Below, in pieces: positions 48,601 through 62,200 of a stretch of DNA of 64,000 bases. Origin of the DNA: Gavia stellata (lineage: Eukaryota; Chordata; Aves; Gaviiformes; Gaviidae). The notes under the pieces were generated by a model. The model had not been told where the DNA came from and ran no database searches. It saw only the letters and a list, made by a program, of their open reading frames with translations. Positions within the stretch are counted from its first letter, which is position 1. Every line of letters starts with the position of its first letter. Both the position numbers and the translations under genes were made by a program. The stretch covers positions 46,651,821-46,715,820 of the forward strand of contig NC_082637.1 in the NCBI RefSeq assembly GCF_030936135.1, given 5' to 3'.

Positions 48601-51600
48601 AAATCTTTCGTCTTCTTTGCTTCAGGAAGTGCTTCATTTCACCTACATGAATTTCCCATGCTGGGACAGCATTCCAGAATATTTATTTATGACTGTGATA
48701 GCAAAGCACTTGACATCTTGGGATGCGGGTGAAAGACACCAGACGGCATAAACTTCAAAGGGATGTAATTACAAGTACAAATTGGCTAAAAAATAATTTC
48801 TCAGTATAGTAGCTGTAAAATGGGATTAATCTGAAATTATGCATTAAATTACTCTGACAATTTGTACAGATTTCCCTATGATTAATAAGCAGAATTAAAC
48901 TATAAGGTTGATGTTTATTAAGATCCAGTGCGAAGGGGTTTTCCTGTAATGTGCTTGCCTGCTGCCCTCTTGTGGGAGTGTGAACATTGTCACCATTTTA
49001 GTGTGGGGCTGGCTCTTGTGAGAGTACCTTTGTAGCTTTCTGTAGGGTGAAAAAGCACTTAACGTGCAGACAGTAGATCCTGGAAAGGAAGTCTATGTGC
49101 CTCTGAAATACAAAAGTTAAACTGTAATTTTTAAACCTCGGTATTTGTTACTTATCCACAAGATTCTACCAGGCAAGCAGAGCAAAGAATATGCTATCTG
49201 AATACTACGTTTGTTAATCACTTCTCACCTTGTAAAATCTATAAACTAAAAGTCTTGTAAGTAATCCTTCTAAGTCTACGTCAACAAAAGTAAAAAAAGA
49301 AACCTGCTAAAAACGTGTAGAGGCTTCAGCGCACTCAATACTAAGCTAAGAAGGTAATCAAAATGTAGTTATAATTTTTAACATTTCACTTTGCAGAAAA
49401 AAATAATTTTTGTCAACACTGAGTGACATAATGTCATGATTACATGATAGAATTTGTCAATGTAGCAACAAAATGGAAAAAAGATTACTTTTTTATATTT
49501 AAACTGGGAGCCTGCAAAATTCAAGACAGCCAGAGGAAGAACACTTGGTATAAAAGGTCAAATTCTGTTCTCAGACCCTGGTCCTATGTTAGATTGCTCG
49601 GCCAGATCTCCCATTAATGTCCTTGTGGATTTAATTGCTGGCTCAAATACCTAGTTATATTGCTGAATTTCAAAGTACAGTCTGTTCAGGTTTTTCAGAC
49701 CCTGTTGTTTGGGGTGAGTTGCATGGACAGCGTCACAAAGGTTCAGCTGTGAAGGTCTAACTTCGGCATTTTTTCAGCTCTGGCAATTTTAACTTTGCAT
49801 GATGCAATTCAGAATTTCTAGATGATCTCAAATGTTTATCAGCACAATCAAAATTCTTTTCTTCTATAGAGGTACGGAAGAAAGACTGGTTGGCTTTTCC
49901 AGCTTTATTGGCAGTGTCAAGAAGGTCTGACCTGAAACTCTTCTGTTAGTGAGATACATACTATAGAGCACGATGCAGAAATGCAGCATAATATCCACAA
50001 AACACTCATTTTGTGTAAGCCTCTGAAAAATATGGCCAACAAATGAGTCTGAGTGACTGTTTATACAGTTATTCCCCGTTGTTCTTTACCATATGTATTC
50101 TGTTCCATGCCAAAAGTACAGGCAATAAAACCACTTAAAATGACTGATAACTATTACATTTTAAAAATTAATTTTATCCATAGTTTGTGTAGTTTGCCAC
50201 AGTTTCTAAATTCTGAATAAGCATTAGCTAATCAATATAATTGCCTTATGATGTTGGCAGGCAAGTAAAGAAAATCAAAGAAAAAACTTTATCCTGGGCC
50301 ACAGAGGAAATTTGTGCCAGAATTAAAAGCTAGCTGATTCTTTGGGAGTTCACACAGTTTGAGAGAGAGTGAAAGAAAATGGAAAAATTAAGCATTTAAC
50401 TCAACAATGCAAGAATTGCATTTCTGTTTATTTCCTTTTGCTCTACTAACTTGATATTTCTTTGGTGATACAATTGCAGACAGTACAGAAGAAAGTAGAG
50501 AAAGGGCATGCCAAGCATGTACTGGGTCAGCTCTGGAGAACTGTCAAGAAAGTTCAACCCATACAGCTAGGACACCACTGCAAGATGGTGTGACTTTAAA
50601 AAACAGGAGTGAGAGGTGGGTAGAAAGAAACCTATACTTTAGATTGTTATAGAGTCCATTTGATTGTGATAAGCCATAGCTCAAAATCCTTTTCCATTAA
50701 CTAGTTATTAGATAGCTATAAAATCCTGTTTTAAAGTCAGATTTTATCTTAGAACTTCCCATCATTGCTGCAAGTAGGCTCACTTTACTGGTGGCAGTAG
50801 TAGCAAAACCATTTCCTTTGATAATAACAGTATCCCACATGTACGGCCATTTAGTGCTTTCTTTGTACAGCCTCTAGCATGCGGGGAGTCTAGTCTGCAA
50901 CCGGATCTTGCAGGCCCTAGTGCAATACAGAAGAGGCACTGTCATGAGTCTTGCTTGAGATGCATACCAAGCAACTTTGTCTTGACCTTACATGCTTTTG
51001 TTCTGATCAAACAATCTATTGTAAAAGTAAATTCACCTGTGCATGAGTATGCACGTAGGGTTAAAATTAAAAGGATGACTTTTAAGACTGCTTGAGAATT
51101 CAGTTTTATGACCCATGTGGGTATGAATGGGTTGTGTCGGCTAATCCCCAGACCTCGCCTTGCAAATATGCTAGTACAGTTCCCATTGCCCATTCATCAC
51201 ACAACACAAGGTTGATATCCAAAACACAGTATGTGTCAAGACAGGGAGAAACTGGTGTAGATGGTAATGTCAGAATCAGGCTTTTGATCACTGGGAAATA
51301 TATTTCAGTTTGCTCAACCTCCACTACCCAGGCATACTGGTTCCCAATTGATTTCAGAACATAGGTAAGAGAGCCGAGGGGTGTGTCTAGCCCAGGGTCC
51401 ATCTCCTGCATTAGCAGATGCTGTTTAGGAGAGTGTGTGAGCCATTCCTACACTCCTTTTCCCTCCTACTCCCTCCATACATAACTGGACTAGGTATACT
51501 AGAAGGTGCATCCCTGCCCGTTGCTTTAGTGTTCACTGTCCAGGTATTTTTCTGTTAGATAACCTAATAGGAAGCCATAACCCAAACCCTAGTGCATTGC

Positions 51601-54342
51601 AAGGTATGGCCCTGCTGCCCTAGAAGCCTGATAACAAAGGCAGGCGTTCCTGGTTGAACTCATTTCTGTGAGTTTGAGGAACGTAACATGAACACATGGA
51701 GACCGCAACAAGGATGCCAAGGATCCAGCTGGAGAAGCACTTCTTTAGTGTGACTCATAGGAAATAGTAGAGATTTTTATATGCATGCTAGCTGAGAGAC
51801 ATCTGAACAACAAGCAAAGAAACTGTCCCACGGTCTCTGTCCTGTTCTTGAAGAAGACAAAAATGTTACTGTATGCATTTTATAAGGAAACAGGATAGTA
51901 ATCAGTGCTTGAAGGAGAGGAAAAAATGCATGGATGCAGCTTAAGCTCAGCAGGAGATGTAGGCCCCCACATATCTTGAGTGCATCAGAGGTGTCTTGAC
52001 TGGCTCCCAGATCCTGTGACACACAGCAAGAGCCACCGAGAGAAACAAGACTTAGCCTCCACATAAGGTGTTTTCTCCAGCTGAGCTGACAACTTAGCAC
52101 TGATACTTAGCCAGGATCTCTTCCTTTTTATGGAGGTGGTATCTTCCTGCTGTGAGTACCAGTGTTTCCCTGCTCCTTTGAAGCTCCAGACTTGGTGAGA
52201 GGTGTGAGTTAGGTACCCTTACCCCCTGAGACAAGACACTGATGATCAAGGGAGACACAGTGGCTCCCAAGACACACTGCCTCATGGTAGAGCAGGACCT
52301 TGGCACTGCATACGGTGGCCATGGTCTCTGACACAATTATTTTCTAGATGAAAATTGTTGGCACAAACATAACACCATGGCCTTGTAGGTATCATAGAAA
52401 CACTTGGTTTCACCCAGTTCTTCTGCCCCTAGAAAAACCTTAGAAAAATTAGCCAACTGTCCAAGCTAGCATCTGAAGTAATGATGGGGTGAGGCTTGTA
52501 GAGTCCACAGCACTGGGTAGAAATTTTGTGGCGAGAGAGGTATTCAAAACTGCTCAGTGCTGCCCATGGGAGATTCAGCATTGACTAGAGAGAGCGAAAA
52601 GGCATGTGGGCCCATTACCTCAGAACATAGACATGTCATCACCTTTCTAGCGCACGCTAACTCCACAGGGGGTATTTGGCTGTTACATCATCCACCTCAG
52701 CAAAATATATCACTTTTGATGGCATGTTTGTGATGGTTTCTCCAACCCCTTTCTTAAAAGAGCAAGTACGAATGATTAGAGGGAGAGACTAGGAAAGATC
52801 AGAAGCGCTGTGGCACTGAAGGAAGTCTTCCACCAGGGCCAGATGCTGCCACTGTGTGAGTGGGGCCAGGGCAGTGCAACTGCAGAGCTGACACTGAAGC
52901 ATGGGAGAAGCATGCGCGTGCGCACACACACACACGCACACACTTCTAGTGGAGCTGGTACAACTGGCAGCCTATTCATTTTTCTGGGTTGATGAGAACC
53001 AGGCCTGTTGAGGCAGTGACGTGTGATGTCTGCCTGGCCATAGAGTGTCTGGGAGCTCATGAAAAGTGTATTCTATTGCAAGAAAGGTGAGGGAAGCCTG
53101 ATCTCTGATCTCAGATGAGAGGCAGAAGGTGACAGCAGAAAGTCGCTCAGAAGGCCAAAGTCTGAGAAGGTGCTGCCAGATGATGGTAGCTGTCAGCTGA
53201 GTCAGTGGGAAATCTGGAAAGGAGCGTATGTGAAAACAGCTAACGTGATGAACTACCCTGATGAATACTGAAAGAAAGAAAAGAAGTCCCTTCAGGATAA
53301 AGACACCTTGACAGAGTAGCATATAGATAACAGTATCTGTGTTCAGTATTGAGGCAGATGATTGCTGCCTTTGTGCACCTGCCATGAAGAACATCCTTTT
53401 AATATGTGGGAAGAATTGAGACTCCAACACAGAACACAGTTTGGTCTGTTTGTGCCCAAGATGATCAGGATAGTGATATAGCACAGCACCATGCCTATAG
53501 ATACAAACCAGCATAGAGATCTGGAACTGCTTTCACCATTGCAAGCCAACTTTAGGAATAACCTTTCATGTTAACCCCATCTGCTTTTCTTTACCATGCA
53601 TAGCACATGGCTGCTTAAGCCATCCTTGTAGACCAGAAGATAACTGTTTCCCTGCAGAAAGTGGTATTTCATGTCTTTATTTCATCCTGTTCAACTGATC
53701 ATCTCACACATATGAAGTGTCTGCAGCTAGGGCTGGCCTAAGGTGTAGGGCACACCAAGATGCCCCAATTCATAAACCATTGTTTATTCCTCTTTAGAAG
53801 AGCACTGACTGAGAAAACTCACTGCAAACTGCAGTTAGATGACCATTTCCTGGGCATGTTAGAGATGACACTGTTCTCCATTTTCACACAGACTGAGACT
53901 AAGATAAAACGTCAGGGTGGGGGCAGAGAATTTCACACTCACAGCTTCCAACAAATGGGATGAAGATGCTGGTATGGATAATGATACTGGTGCAAGCAGG
54001 TACCTCATACACATCTGTGTCTTTCAAGACTATGCTTCACTCACAGACATTTTACTAGTGACAGAAAGAGTAACAGCAATGAAATTATTCAGCATGGTGG
54101 AAAAGATATATTCTCTAATTTTTTTTTTCTTCTGTAATACTGCTTGAGGTTTATGAACTATGAGGTGTGGTTTCCTTGCCTGAAACTTCTGTTGGAAAGG
54201 TACAATATAATAATAGAAAATTAACTGTATTCTTGACAGGGAGTCTTTTCTGCAGTGTTGTTAGGAGAGCATAACTATAGATCAGGAGGGCTAAAAACTT
54301 GAAGCTCAATTTCTTAGTGCTTACCAAGGCAAAGAAACATGG
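45621..54342. other. Intergenic region upstream of FBP1
   Basis: No coding exon, RNA gene or mobile element is recognised in these 8.7 kb. The only notable structure is the alternating purine-pyrimidine tract at 52910-52943. Confidence 0.5.
52910..52943. repeat. Alternating purine-pyrimidine (CA/CG) tract
   Basis: The tract alternates purine and pyrimidine without a break from about 52910 to 52943: a GCGCGTGCGC core followed by CA units with one CG interruption. Confidence 0.9.
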
Positions 54343-54430
54343 AATCACAGAATCATAGAATCATTTTGGCTGAAAAAGACCTTTAAGTTCATCAAGTCCA
54401 ACCATAAACCTAACACTGCCATGTCCACCA

Positions 54431-57412
54431 CTAAACCATGTCGCTAAGTGTCTCATCCACACGTCTTTTGAATACCTCCAGGGACAGTGACTCAACCACT
54501 TCCCTGGGCAGCCTGTTCCAATGTCTGACAACCCTTTCAGTGAAGAAGTTTTTCCTAATACCCAATCTAAACCTCCCCTGGCAACTTGAGGCCATTTCCT
54601 CTTGTCCTATCACTTGTCACTGGGGAGAAGAGACCAACACTCACCTCGCTACAACCCCCTTTCAGGTAGTTGTAGAGAGTAATAAGGTCTCCCCTCAGCC
54701 TCCTCTTCTCCAGGCTGAACAACCACAGCTCTCTCAGCCGCTCCTCATAAGACTTGTGCTCCAGACCCCTCACCAGCTTCGTTGCCATTCTCTGGACATG
54801 CTCCAGGACCTCAATGTCTTTCTTGTAGTGAGGGCCCCAAAACTGAACACGGTATTTGAGGTGCGGCTTCACCAGCGCTGAGTACAGGGGCACGATCACC
54901 TCCCTGCTCCTGCTGCCCACACTATTTCTGATACAGGCCAGGATGCCGTTGGCCTTCTTGGCCACCTGGGCACACTGCTGGCTCATATTCAGCTGGCTGT
55001 TGATCAACACCCCCAGGTCCTTTTCTGCGGGGCAGCTTTCAAGCCACTTGTCCCCAAGCCTGTAGCGTTGCATGGGGTTGCTGTGACCCAAGTGCAGGAC
55101 CCAGCACTTGGCCTTTTTGAACCTCATGCAATTGGCCACGGCCCTGTCCAGATCCCTCTGCAGAGCCTTCCTACCTTCAAGCAGATCAACACACCCTTCC
55201 AACTTGGTGTCGTCTGCAAACTTACTAAGGATGCACTCGATCCCCTCATCCAGATCATTGATAAAGATATTAAACAAGACTGGTCCCAGAACAGAGCCCT
55301 TGGGAACCCCACTTATGACTGGCCGCCAACTGCATTTAACTCCATTCACCACAGCCCTTTGGGCCTGGCCGTCCAGCCAGTTTTTTTACCCAGCGAAGAG
55401 TATGCCCATCCAAACGATAAGCAGCCAGTTTTTCCAGGAGAATGCTGTGGGAAATGGTGTCAAAGGCTTTACTAAAGCCCAGGTAGACAACATCCACAGC
55501 CTTTCCCTCATCCACTAGTTGGGTCACCTGGTCATAGAAGGAGATCAGGTTGGTCAAGCAGGACCTGCCCTTCATGAACCCGTGCTGGCTGGGCCTGATC
55601 ACCTGGTTGTCCCGTATGTGCTGCGTGAAGGCACTGAAGATGATCTGCTCCATAATCTTCCCCAGCACTGAGGTCAGACTGACAGGCCTGTAGTTCCCCA
55701 GATCCTCCTTCTGTCCCTTCTTGAAGATGGGCGTCACATTTGCTAACCTCCAGTCCACTGGGACCTCCCTGGTTAGCCAGAACTGCTGGTAAATGATGGA
55801 AAGTGGCTTGGTGAGCTCTTCCACCAGCTCCCTCAGTACCCTTGGGTGGATCCCATCTGCTCCCATAGACTTGTGTATGTCTAAGTAGTGTAGCAGGTCG
55901 CTAACCATTTCCCCTGCCCTCTGGGGGCTTCATTTCTGCTCCCCGTCCCTATCTTCCAGCTCAGGGGGCTGGGTACCTGGAGGACGATTGGTCTTACTAT
56001 TAAAGACTGAGGCAAAGAAGGCATTAAGTACCTCAGCCTTTTCCTCATCCTTTGTCACTATGTTTCTCCCCACATCCAATAAAGGATGGAGATTCTCCTT
56101 AGCTCTCCTTTTGTTGCTAACGTATTTATAGAAATATTTTTTGTTGTCTTTTATGGCAGTTGCCAGATTAAGTTCTAGTTGGGCTTCTAATTTTCTCCCG
56201 GCAAAACCTCATAACATCCTTGTAGTCCTACTGAGTTGCCTTCCCCTTCTTCCAAAGGTCATAAACTCTCCTTTCTTTCCTGAGTTCCAGCCAAAGCTCT
56301 TTCTTCAGCCAGGCCGGTCTTCTTCCCTGACGGCTCGTATTCCAGCACATGGGGACGGCCTGTTCTTGCGCCTTTAAGACTTCCTTCTCGAAGAGTGTCC
56401 GACCTTCCTGGACTCCTTTGCCCTTCATGACTGCCCAAGGGACTCTGTTAACCAGGCTCCTAAACAGGACAAAGTCAGCCCTCCAGAAGTCCAAGGTAGC
56501 AGTTCTGCTGACCCCCGTCCTTACTTCTCTGACAATCGAAAACCCTATCATTTCATGATCACTGTGCCCAAGACAGCCTCCCACTATCGCATCCTCCACA
56601 AGTCCTTCTCTGTTCACAAACAACAGGTCCAGTGGGGCGCCTTCCCTAGTTGTCTCACTCACCAGCTGTGTCAGGAAGTTATCTTCCACACAGTCAGGGA
56701 ACCTCCTAGACTGTTTCCTCTCTGCTGTATTGTATTTCCAGCAGACATCTGGTAAGTTGAAGTCCGCCATGAGAACAAGGGCTAGCAATCGTGAGACTTC
56801 TCCCAGCTGCTTATGGAATATTTCGTCTGTCTCCTCATCCTGGTTGGGTGGTCTATAAGAGACTCCCACCATGACATCTTCCTTGGCCTTCCCCCTGATT
56901 CTTACCCACAGACACTCAACCCTATTGTCACCATCAAGCTCTAGACAATCAAAACACTCCTTGACATACAGGGCTACCCCATCACCTCTCCTTCCTTGCC
57001 TGTCCCTTCTGAAGAGTTTGTAGCCATCCAGTGGAGCACTCCAGTTGTGCGAGTCGTCCCACCATGTTTCCGTGATGGCCGCTATATCATAGTTTTCCTG
57101 CTGGGCAATGCATTCCAGCTCCTCCTGTCTCTTGCCCATGCTGTGTGCATTGGTATAGATGCTCTTTAGTTGAGCTATTGATCCTGCCACCTTTTTGGGA
57201 GGAGAAGCCGTAATTCCTATGCAGCTGATCTCAGGTGCTTCCCTGGTTTCTAGCACTTCAACAACCCCTACCTCTTTGCTGCCGCATGGGTCCCCATCCC
57301 CTACTTCCACCAGTCCAAAGGTCCTTGCCAACGCACTGTTCCTCAAAGCCTGGCTTGCCACCTCCAGGCTTATCTTCAGCAAGCCTAGTTTTATCCCTTT
57401 CCCCCTTAAATT
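54431..57412 (-). pseudogene. CR1 ORF2 remnant (APE endonuclease + reverse transcriptase)
   Basis: The endonuclease domain (about 57200-56500) keeps TNAHS, ITETWWDD, RRGDGVALYV, GVSYRPP, MADFNLPDVCW and GHSDHEM. The reverse transcriptase region (about 55910-54900) keeps [38 protein letters not shown] and FADDTK. It is broken: an in-frame TAG at 56228-56230, a frame change near 56195, a TGA near 55930, frame changes near 55345-55390 and near 54580, and a small deletion before NCMRF. In motif A the block reads LGFSKAFD, so the first aspartate (the catalytic one in LINE reverse transcriptases) is glycine. No ATG opens the endonuclease frame after the preceding stop. Confidence 0.9.
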
Positions 57413-59046
57413 CTAGTTTAAAACTCTTTCAATGAGCCCTGCTAACTCCTGTGCCAGGTTCCTTCTCCCTCTCAGAGACAGGTGTTCCCCGCCTGTTGCC
57501 AGCAGGCCTGGTGCCGTACAGAGCAACCCATGATCAAAGAATCCAAAATTCTGGCGGTGACACCAGTCTCGGAGCCAGGTATTGATCAGCTGGCTCTTCC
57601 TGTTTCTTCCCACATCATTCCCTGCCAATGGAAGGATGGAGCAGAACACCACTTGTGCTCCCGATCCCCCGATGAGTCGTCCCAAGGCCCTGAAGTCTCT
57701 CTTGATCACCCTAGGGCTTCTTGTTGCAACTTCATCACTGCCTACCTGAAGAATCAATAATGGATTAGGGGACTGGAACATCTTTCTTATGAGGAAAGGC
57801 TGAGGGACTTTGGTCTTTTTAGTCTGGAGAAGAGAAGACTGAGGAGGGACCTTATTAATGCTTCTAAATATTTAAGGGTTGGGTGCCAGGAGGATGGGGC
57901 CAGTCTTTTTTCACTGGTGCCCAGTGACAGGACAAGAGGTAACGGGCACAAACTTGCTCATAGGAAGTCCCATCTAAACATGAGGATGAACTTCTTTACT
58001 TTGAGGGTGGCAGAGCTCTGGAACAAGCTGCCCAGAGAGGTTGTGGAGTCTCCTTCTCTGGAGATATTCAAGACTCGCCTGAACGCATTCCTGTGCAATC
58101 TGCTCTAGGTGAACCTGCTCTGGTGGGGGGGTTGGACTAGATGATCTCCAGAGGTCCCTTCCGACCCCTATCATTCTATGATTCTGTGATAATAATCTGA
58201 GGGCCGTACCAGGGTAGGAAGTTTTCTTGTCACATTTTTAACCCACACCCCAGGGAGGCAGCAGACTTCCCTAAGAAGTGGGTCCGGTCTGCATACTGGG
58301 CCTTCTGTTCCCCTCAGGAGACAGTCCCCTATAACAATGACCCATTTTTTTTTCTTTACGAAGGCTGTTTTTATGCAGGACGTAGGCTGGCTTAACCTTG
58401 GTGACACCTCCAAGCTAGGCAAACCGTCGTCCTTGTCATTGTTTGGTTGCACTTGCAGAGCCTCGTACTTATTATGCAAGAGGACCTGAGAAGTTGGGGT
58501 AATAACAGAGGAGGTTCTCCTGCTGTGCCAGGCAGGAACTTGTTGCCATTGTCCCCTATCCCCTAAGTCACCTCGTTCCACTGGGTGGAGAGAGGGAAAG
58601 GAGTCTTCCATATCCCGTGCCCTGTCTGCCTGTTGGGCCTGTCCCAGGGAAGGTAGGGTGCGATTCCAGTAGTCTATCTCCCTCTCGCACTCCCTGATAT
58701 TCCTCAACGTACTCACCTCCTCCCGGACCTCTGCCACTAAGCGGAGGAGCTCCTCTACCTGGGCACACCTCCCACAGGTGTGCTCGCTGCTGCCGTCCGA
58801 TACTGGCGTCAGAGCAGGGCACAGCCTGCGGCCTGACGCCCGAGTGGCAGCGCGCACCCACTGGAGCTCTGTCTGGGAGGCTGCGTCAGTCATGGTGGGT
58901 GTAGAGCTTAGAGAGGCCGTGGCTTTCTGCCGGGTGGATACCATAGCCCCCTTGATGAGCCGGCAGAGCTTTCTGCGACCTCCCTGCGCGCCCTTCCGCA
59001 CAAACTGCTGCGACACGCCCCGGTCGCTCGCGCTCCCTTGGGCCAT
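57413..59046 (-). pseudogene. CR1 ORF1 remnant (coiled coil + SGNH/GDSL-type esterase), split by an insertion
   Basis: The frame opens at ATG 59044-59046 with MAQGSASDRGVSQQF. A Cys-containing CGRC segment precedes a heptad-like stretch (VEELLRLVAEVREEVSTLRN), probably a coiled coil. The esterase-like domain begins at VIVIGDCLLRGTEG; the usual GDS nucleophile serine is cysteine. The frame is cut after PSDYY by the 425-bp CR1 insertion and resumes with LLILQVGSDEVATRSP through GGEHLSLRGRRNLAQELAG, ending at 57413. CR1 ORF1 proteins with an esterase domain are known in CR1-type non-LTR elements. The insertion shifts frame, so this copy cannot make the full protein. Confidence 0.88.
57764..58188 (+). 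mobile_element. CR1 LINE 3' fragment nested inside the longer CR1
   Basis: A plus-strand fragment encodes [18 protein letters not shown] through [20 protein letters not shown] and ends with ATTCTATGATTCTGTG at about 58173-58188. It interrupts the minus-strand ORF1 exactly between two codons, for a net 425-bp insertion. Only an AT dinucleotide could be a target-site duplication, consistent with CR1 integration, which leaves very short or no duplications. It is the same subfamily as the copy in FBP1 intron 2 (41526-41964). Confidence 0.92.
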
Positions 59047-59260
59047 TTAAATCTCCCGCGTTTGCTTCTGGCAACACCCAAGGCAGGTCAGCCTCGCTCG
59101 CTCGCGAGGGCTTCTGGCTCCTGGCGGGTCTCTCTGCTCTTCCTCGTGTTTCCCTGCCTCTGGGAACCCCCTTCCCTACCTCAATCCAGCACCCAGTCAC
59201 GGAACTTACGGTTGTCACCGCTGCGTTCCTCACCAACTGAGTGTTGCTTCTGGTTTCCAA

Positions 59261-62200
59261 TGCAGAAGTTCAAATCAATAAATGGCTCTGAAATGTCAGT
59301 AATTTTAATGGCAGAGTGCTTTGTTATTTATTAATTATCTAAGACTTTATTAGTGAAATTGCTCATAAATTCAGCTGACTTATTCCCTGGTTTGTACCCA
59401 TCTTCACGTGATATGCTGTGCATGACCTCTGGTAAGAGGAAGGTCCAGTTTGCAGCATGCTGCAACAGGTACGTTACGGAGTAATGGTGGAGGAAAACTT
59501 CGGCATTTTAAGTACAGGCCATAATGAAGATGTATTTTTTTTGTATGCAAAGCTGGAGTGGAAGTATTGAAACACAGCATTCAAAGCTCTGTCTTGCCAG
59601 TAGGTGCTCAGTCTGTTTTCCCTGTCTTGCATTATTTCAGTTGCACTGCTCGTTGCCTGTGATGATGATTGCAGTCTGGTCTCCATGAAACAGAAGCACC
59701 GCAGAAAACCTGGGGGAGAAGTCATGCATTTCACTAATGAAAGAAGATAAATAGTGGGGGACAACTTACAAAACCAAACAAGAGAACGGCCATGTTCTAG
59801 GAGAGCTGCTGTGCTTTAGAGAAAATACTTAGGTATGATACTTAGGAGCAGGCTGGAGTAGGTTGAGGCAAAAGGTTTGTTGAATAGATTTGAATCATAT
59901 CTCCACTTAAGTCACACATCTGTGCACGTGAATGACAAGTCCTACACCTCTGTTTTCACTCTCTGGAAAGCCATTAGTACGGAATACAGTACAGCTTGCT
60001 GAGTAAGACAGGAGCAGATATCCAGCACTTCTAGATAACACTGTTCCCATCTAAATATAGTATCTTTTTATAAAGGTGAGACGGTACTTTCCAGGTGAGA
60101 AATTAAAACAGTGAGAGCTCTTGTAACAGTAAGTCCATGTATCACAAAGGACAGTAAACCCAAGGGTTATGTTTTTTAAAAAGGTCAAGTGACTGAGGCA
60201 TGTTCCAATTTTCAAAGGACTGTGGGGTTTGCATATGTGTGTCTGCACTACCATACAGAAATATATACGCATTGGTTTTAGACTTGCTAGGTTAAATCTT
60301 GCTAGCAGCATGGAGCTCTGCATGAGCTAATTAACAGTGCTTTCCAGGCCACTGGAGAAGTAATCTCAATACCTTATTTCTTCCCAGGAGGAAATTGTTA
60401 AGGTACAAAGTTGTGAGCACCAGCCTCCAAATTAAGGAAGTGAAAAGCCGTATGTTACAAAAGTTGAATTATTTTCCTGGTCTTTGCTGTTGCTTTCAGA
60501 GAAATGCCATACATCAGAGTTGCCTCACTCACAGGATAGGCTATGAAGATAACCAGTTAGTAAAGCACTTTGATATCCTAGCAGAGAATATGGTGTAGAA
60601 TTGCAAGCTACTTATTTTTCTCTTCCTAAAATACATTAGTAGTAATCCATCTTTTCCCTTTTCCAGGTCCCAAATCCAATGCTATTTCAATCCGGCTCTG
60701 TTTAGCAGTAGGACCAAGATCATCAGTATGTCTCCTCTGATGATAATTGACCTGTAAGCAGGAGCAGAGTTCTGAATGGAAGGTCAGGTTTCCCGTGCCA
60801 AGCAGTAAGCATGGCAGTATTGGAAAATAAACTTTACAGTGGTGAGGCTGATACACAGTTATACAAACCACTGTCAGAAGTCCATAGTGGAGAATGAAAC
60901 CACCACTCTTGACAGCTGAAATACACTACTACGGTCTTTATAAGGAATGTCTGTCCAAGCACAAGACATGCTGCCACCTGAAACAATAGCACAGCAATCA
61001 GTAAATGCCAATCATCCAAAATCACAGTACGTGCACTCAGAGAGGTTTCACTGCCTACCATCCTGTGCTTGTCTGAATGGCTGCAAGCGATACCACAGAA
61101 GGCCCAGAGAGGGAAAAAGCAAAAGCAGAGGAAAAGTTTCCAGTATCCTGTCTCTAAGGAAAAGCTAGAAATACAGTGATCAGGGATGAAAAGGGTTTTT
61201 AATCTTGAAAACATTAAAGCGATTTCTTTCCTGCTGCTCAAACCATGCTTAGTTCAGGAAAACAGGATTTTCATAATGAGAAAATCATCATAAAATGGTG
61301 TGGGAAGAAACGAAATCTGGTGTTTAGTCGTAGACACTTCCTTTGACAAAAAGCCATTTGCTTCAATGTCAACTTTCCACTGGCAGGGAGCTGCTGTGCA
61401 GTACCAAGGCTCCGCCATCAGATGGCAATGCTTATTTATACCAAACTACTGCAAAACTAGAGCCTGGCAGCTCTCCCAAGTCGCAGGGGCTGGTCTGGGC
61501 AGCCTCATGTGTCTCTCCCTTCAAAACAGGTTGTGAAGCTCTTAGCACTCCGGGTGACTAAACGGAGGGGAACAGATAGGCTGGCTCTGTTCTACACCTG
61601 TAGAGAAGAGATTGACACTGTATTTCTAACCTACTGTTAATACAAAATAGTAATTTAAATCCTACTGGAAATAGTGTATTTACTACCCTGCTCCCGCTTA
61701 CCAAATACTTCTCACACTCCCACAGCTGTGTCAGTCCTCCCATTCTGGTCCCTTCCAGGCAGTTTCCAGCAGTGAGTGAAGCCGTTTTAGCAGTACAGGA
61801 TTAGACCTTCTGCATTTGACATCCCTAAGTACTGCTGTTGTGATGGCTGTGATTATTATTTTCAGTGCAGTTGTTGTTTACTATGAAAGGCATAATTTTG
61901 TAGCAATAGAGGTAACTATTGGCAGCATACAGAGTCCTTGCCATACACAGTCCACACTCTGAGAATAAGAGAAAACAGACAAGAACAGGCATATGAGGAT
62001 GTGCCTGGTTTTACAGATGAGCTGCTGTTGTGCTTGTATGGACAAAATTTCCACTGTCATTCAAAACTTCACTGTCAGTCATTCACCTTTTCCTCTTTGC
62101 ATTCTGCAGTCTACATGTTGTTCTGCAAATGGCATTTTGCTAGTGTGTGCTGAATATATCACCTTCAGAAGAAAAAGAGAAACAAAAAAAAAATCTATGA

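Larger units (their letters stand above)
54343..59260 (-). mobile_element. Nearly full-length CR1 LINE carrying a nested CR1 insertion
   Basis: Reading on the minus strand: a GC-rich 5' UTR (about 59260-59047), ORF1 (59046 to 57413, interrupted), ORF2 with endonuclease and reverse transcriptase domains (57412 to about 54431), and a 3' UTR ending in ATTCTATG/ATTCTGTG tail units at 54343. Without the nested fragment (57764-58188) the element is about 4.5 kb, the size of a full-length CR1. The 5' end is an estimate because CR1 leaves no clear duplication. Both ORFs are dead (see their entries), so this is an old copy. It shares the [18 protein letters not shown] type with the fragment at 1-781. 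Confidence 0.92.

Noticed and set aside
52972..53514. A 180-residue minus-strand frame
   Set aside because: No recognisable motif, compositionally like neighbouring non-coding frames, no nearby exons of a known gene.
54438..57435. Several plus-strand frames opposite the long CR1
   Set aside because: They are antisense shadows of CR1 ORF2, which is clearly on the minus strand.
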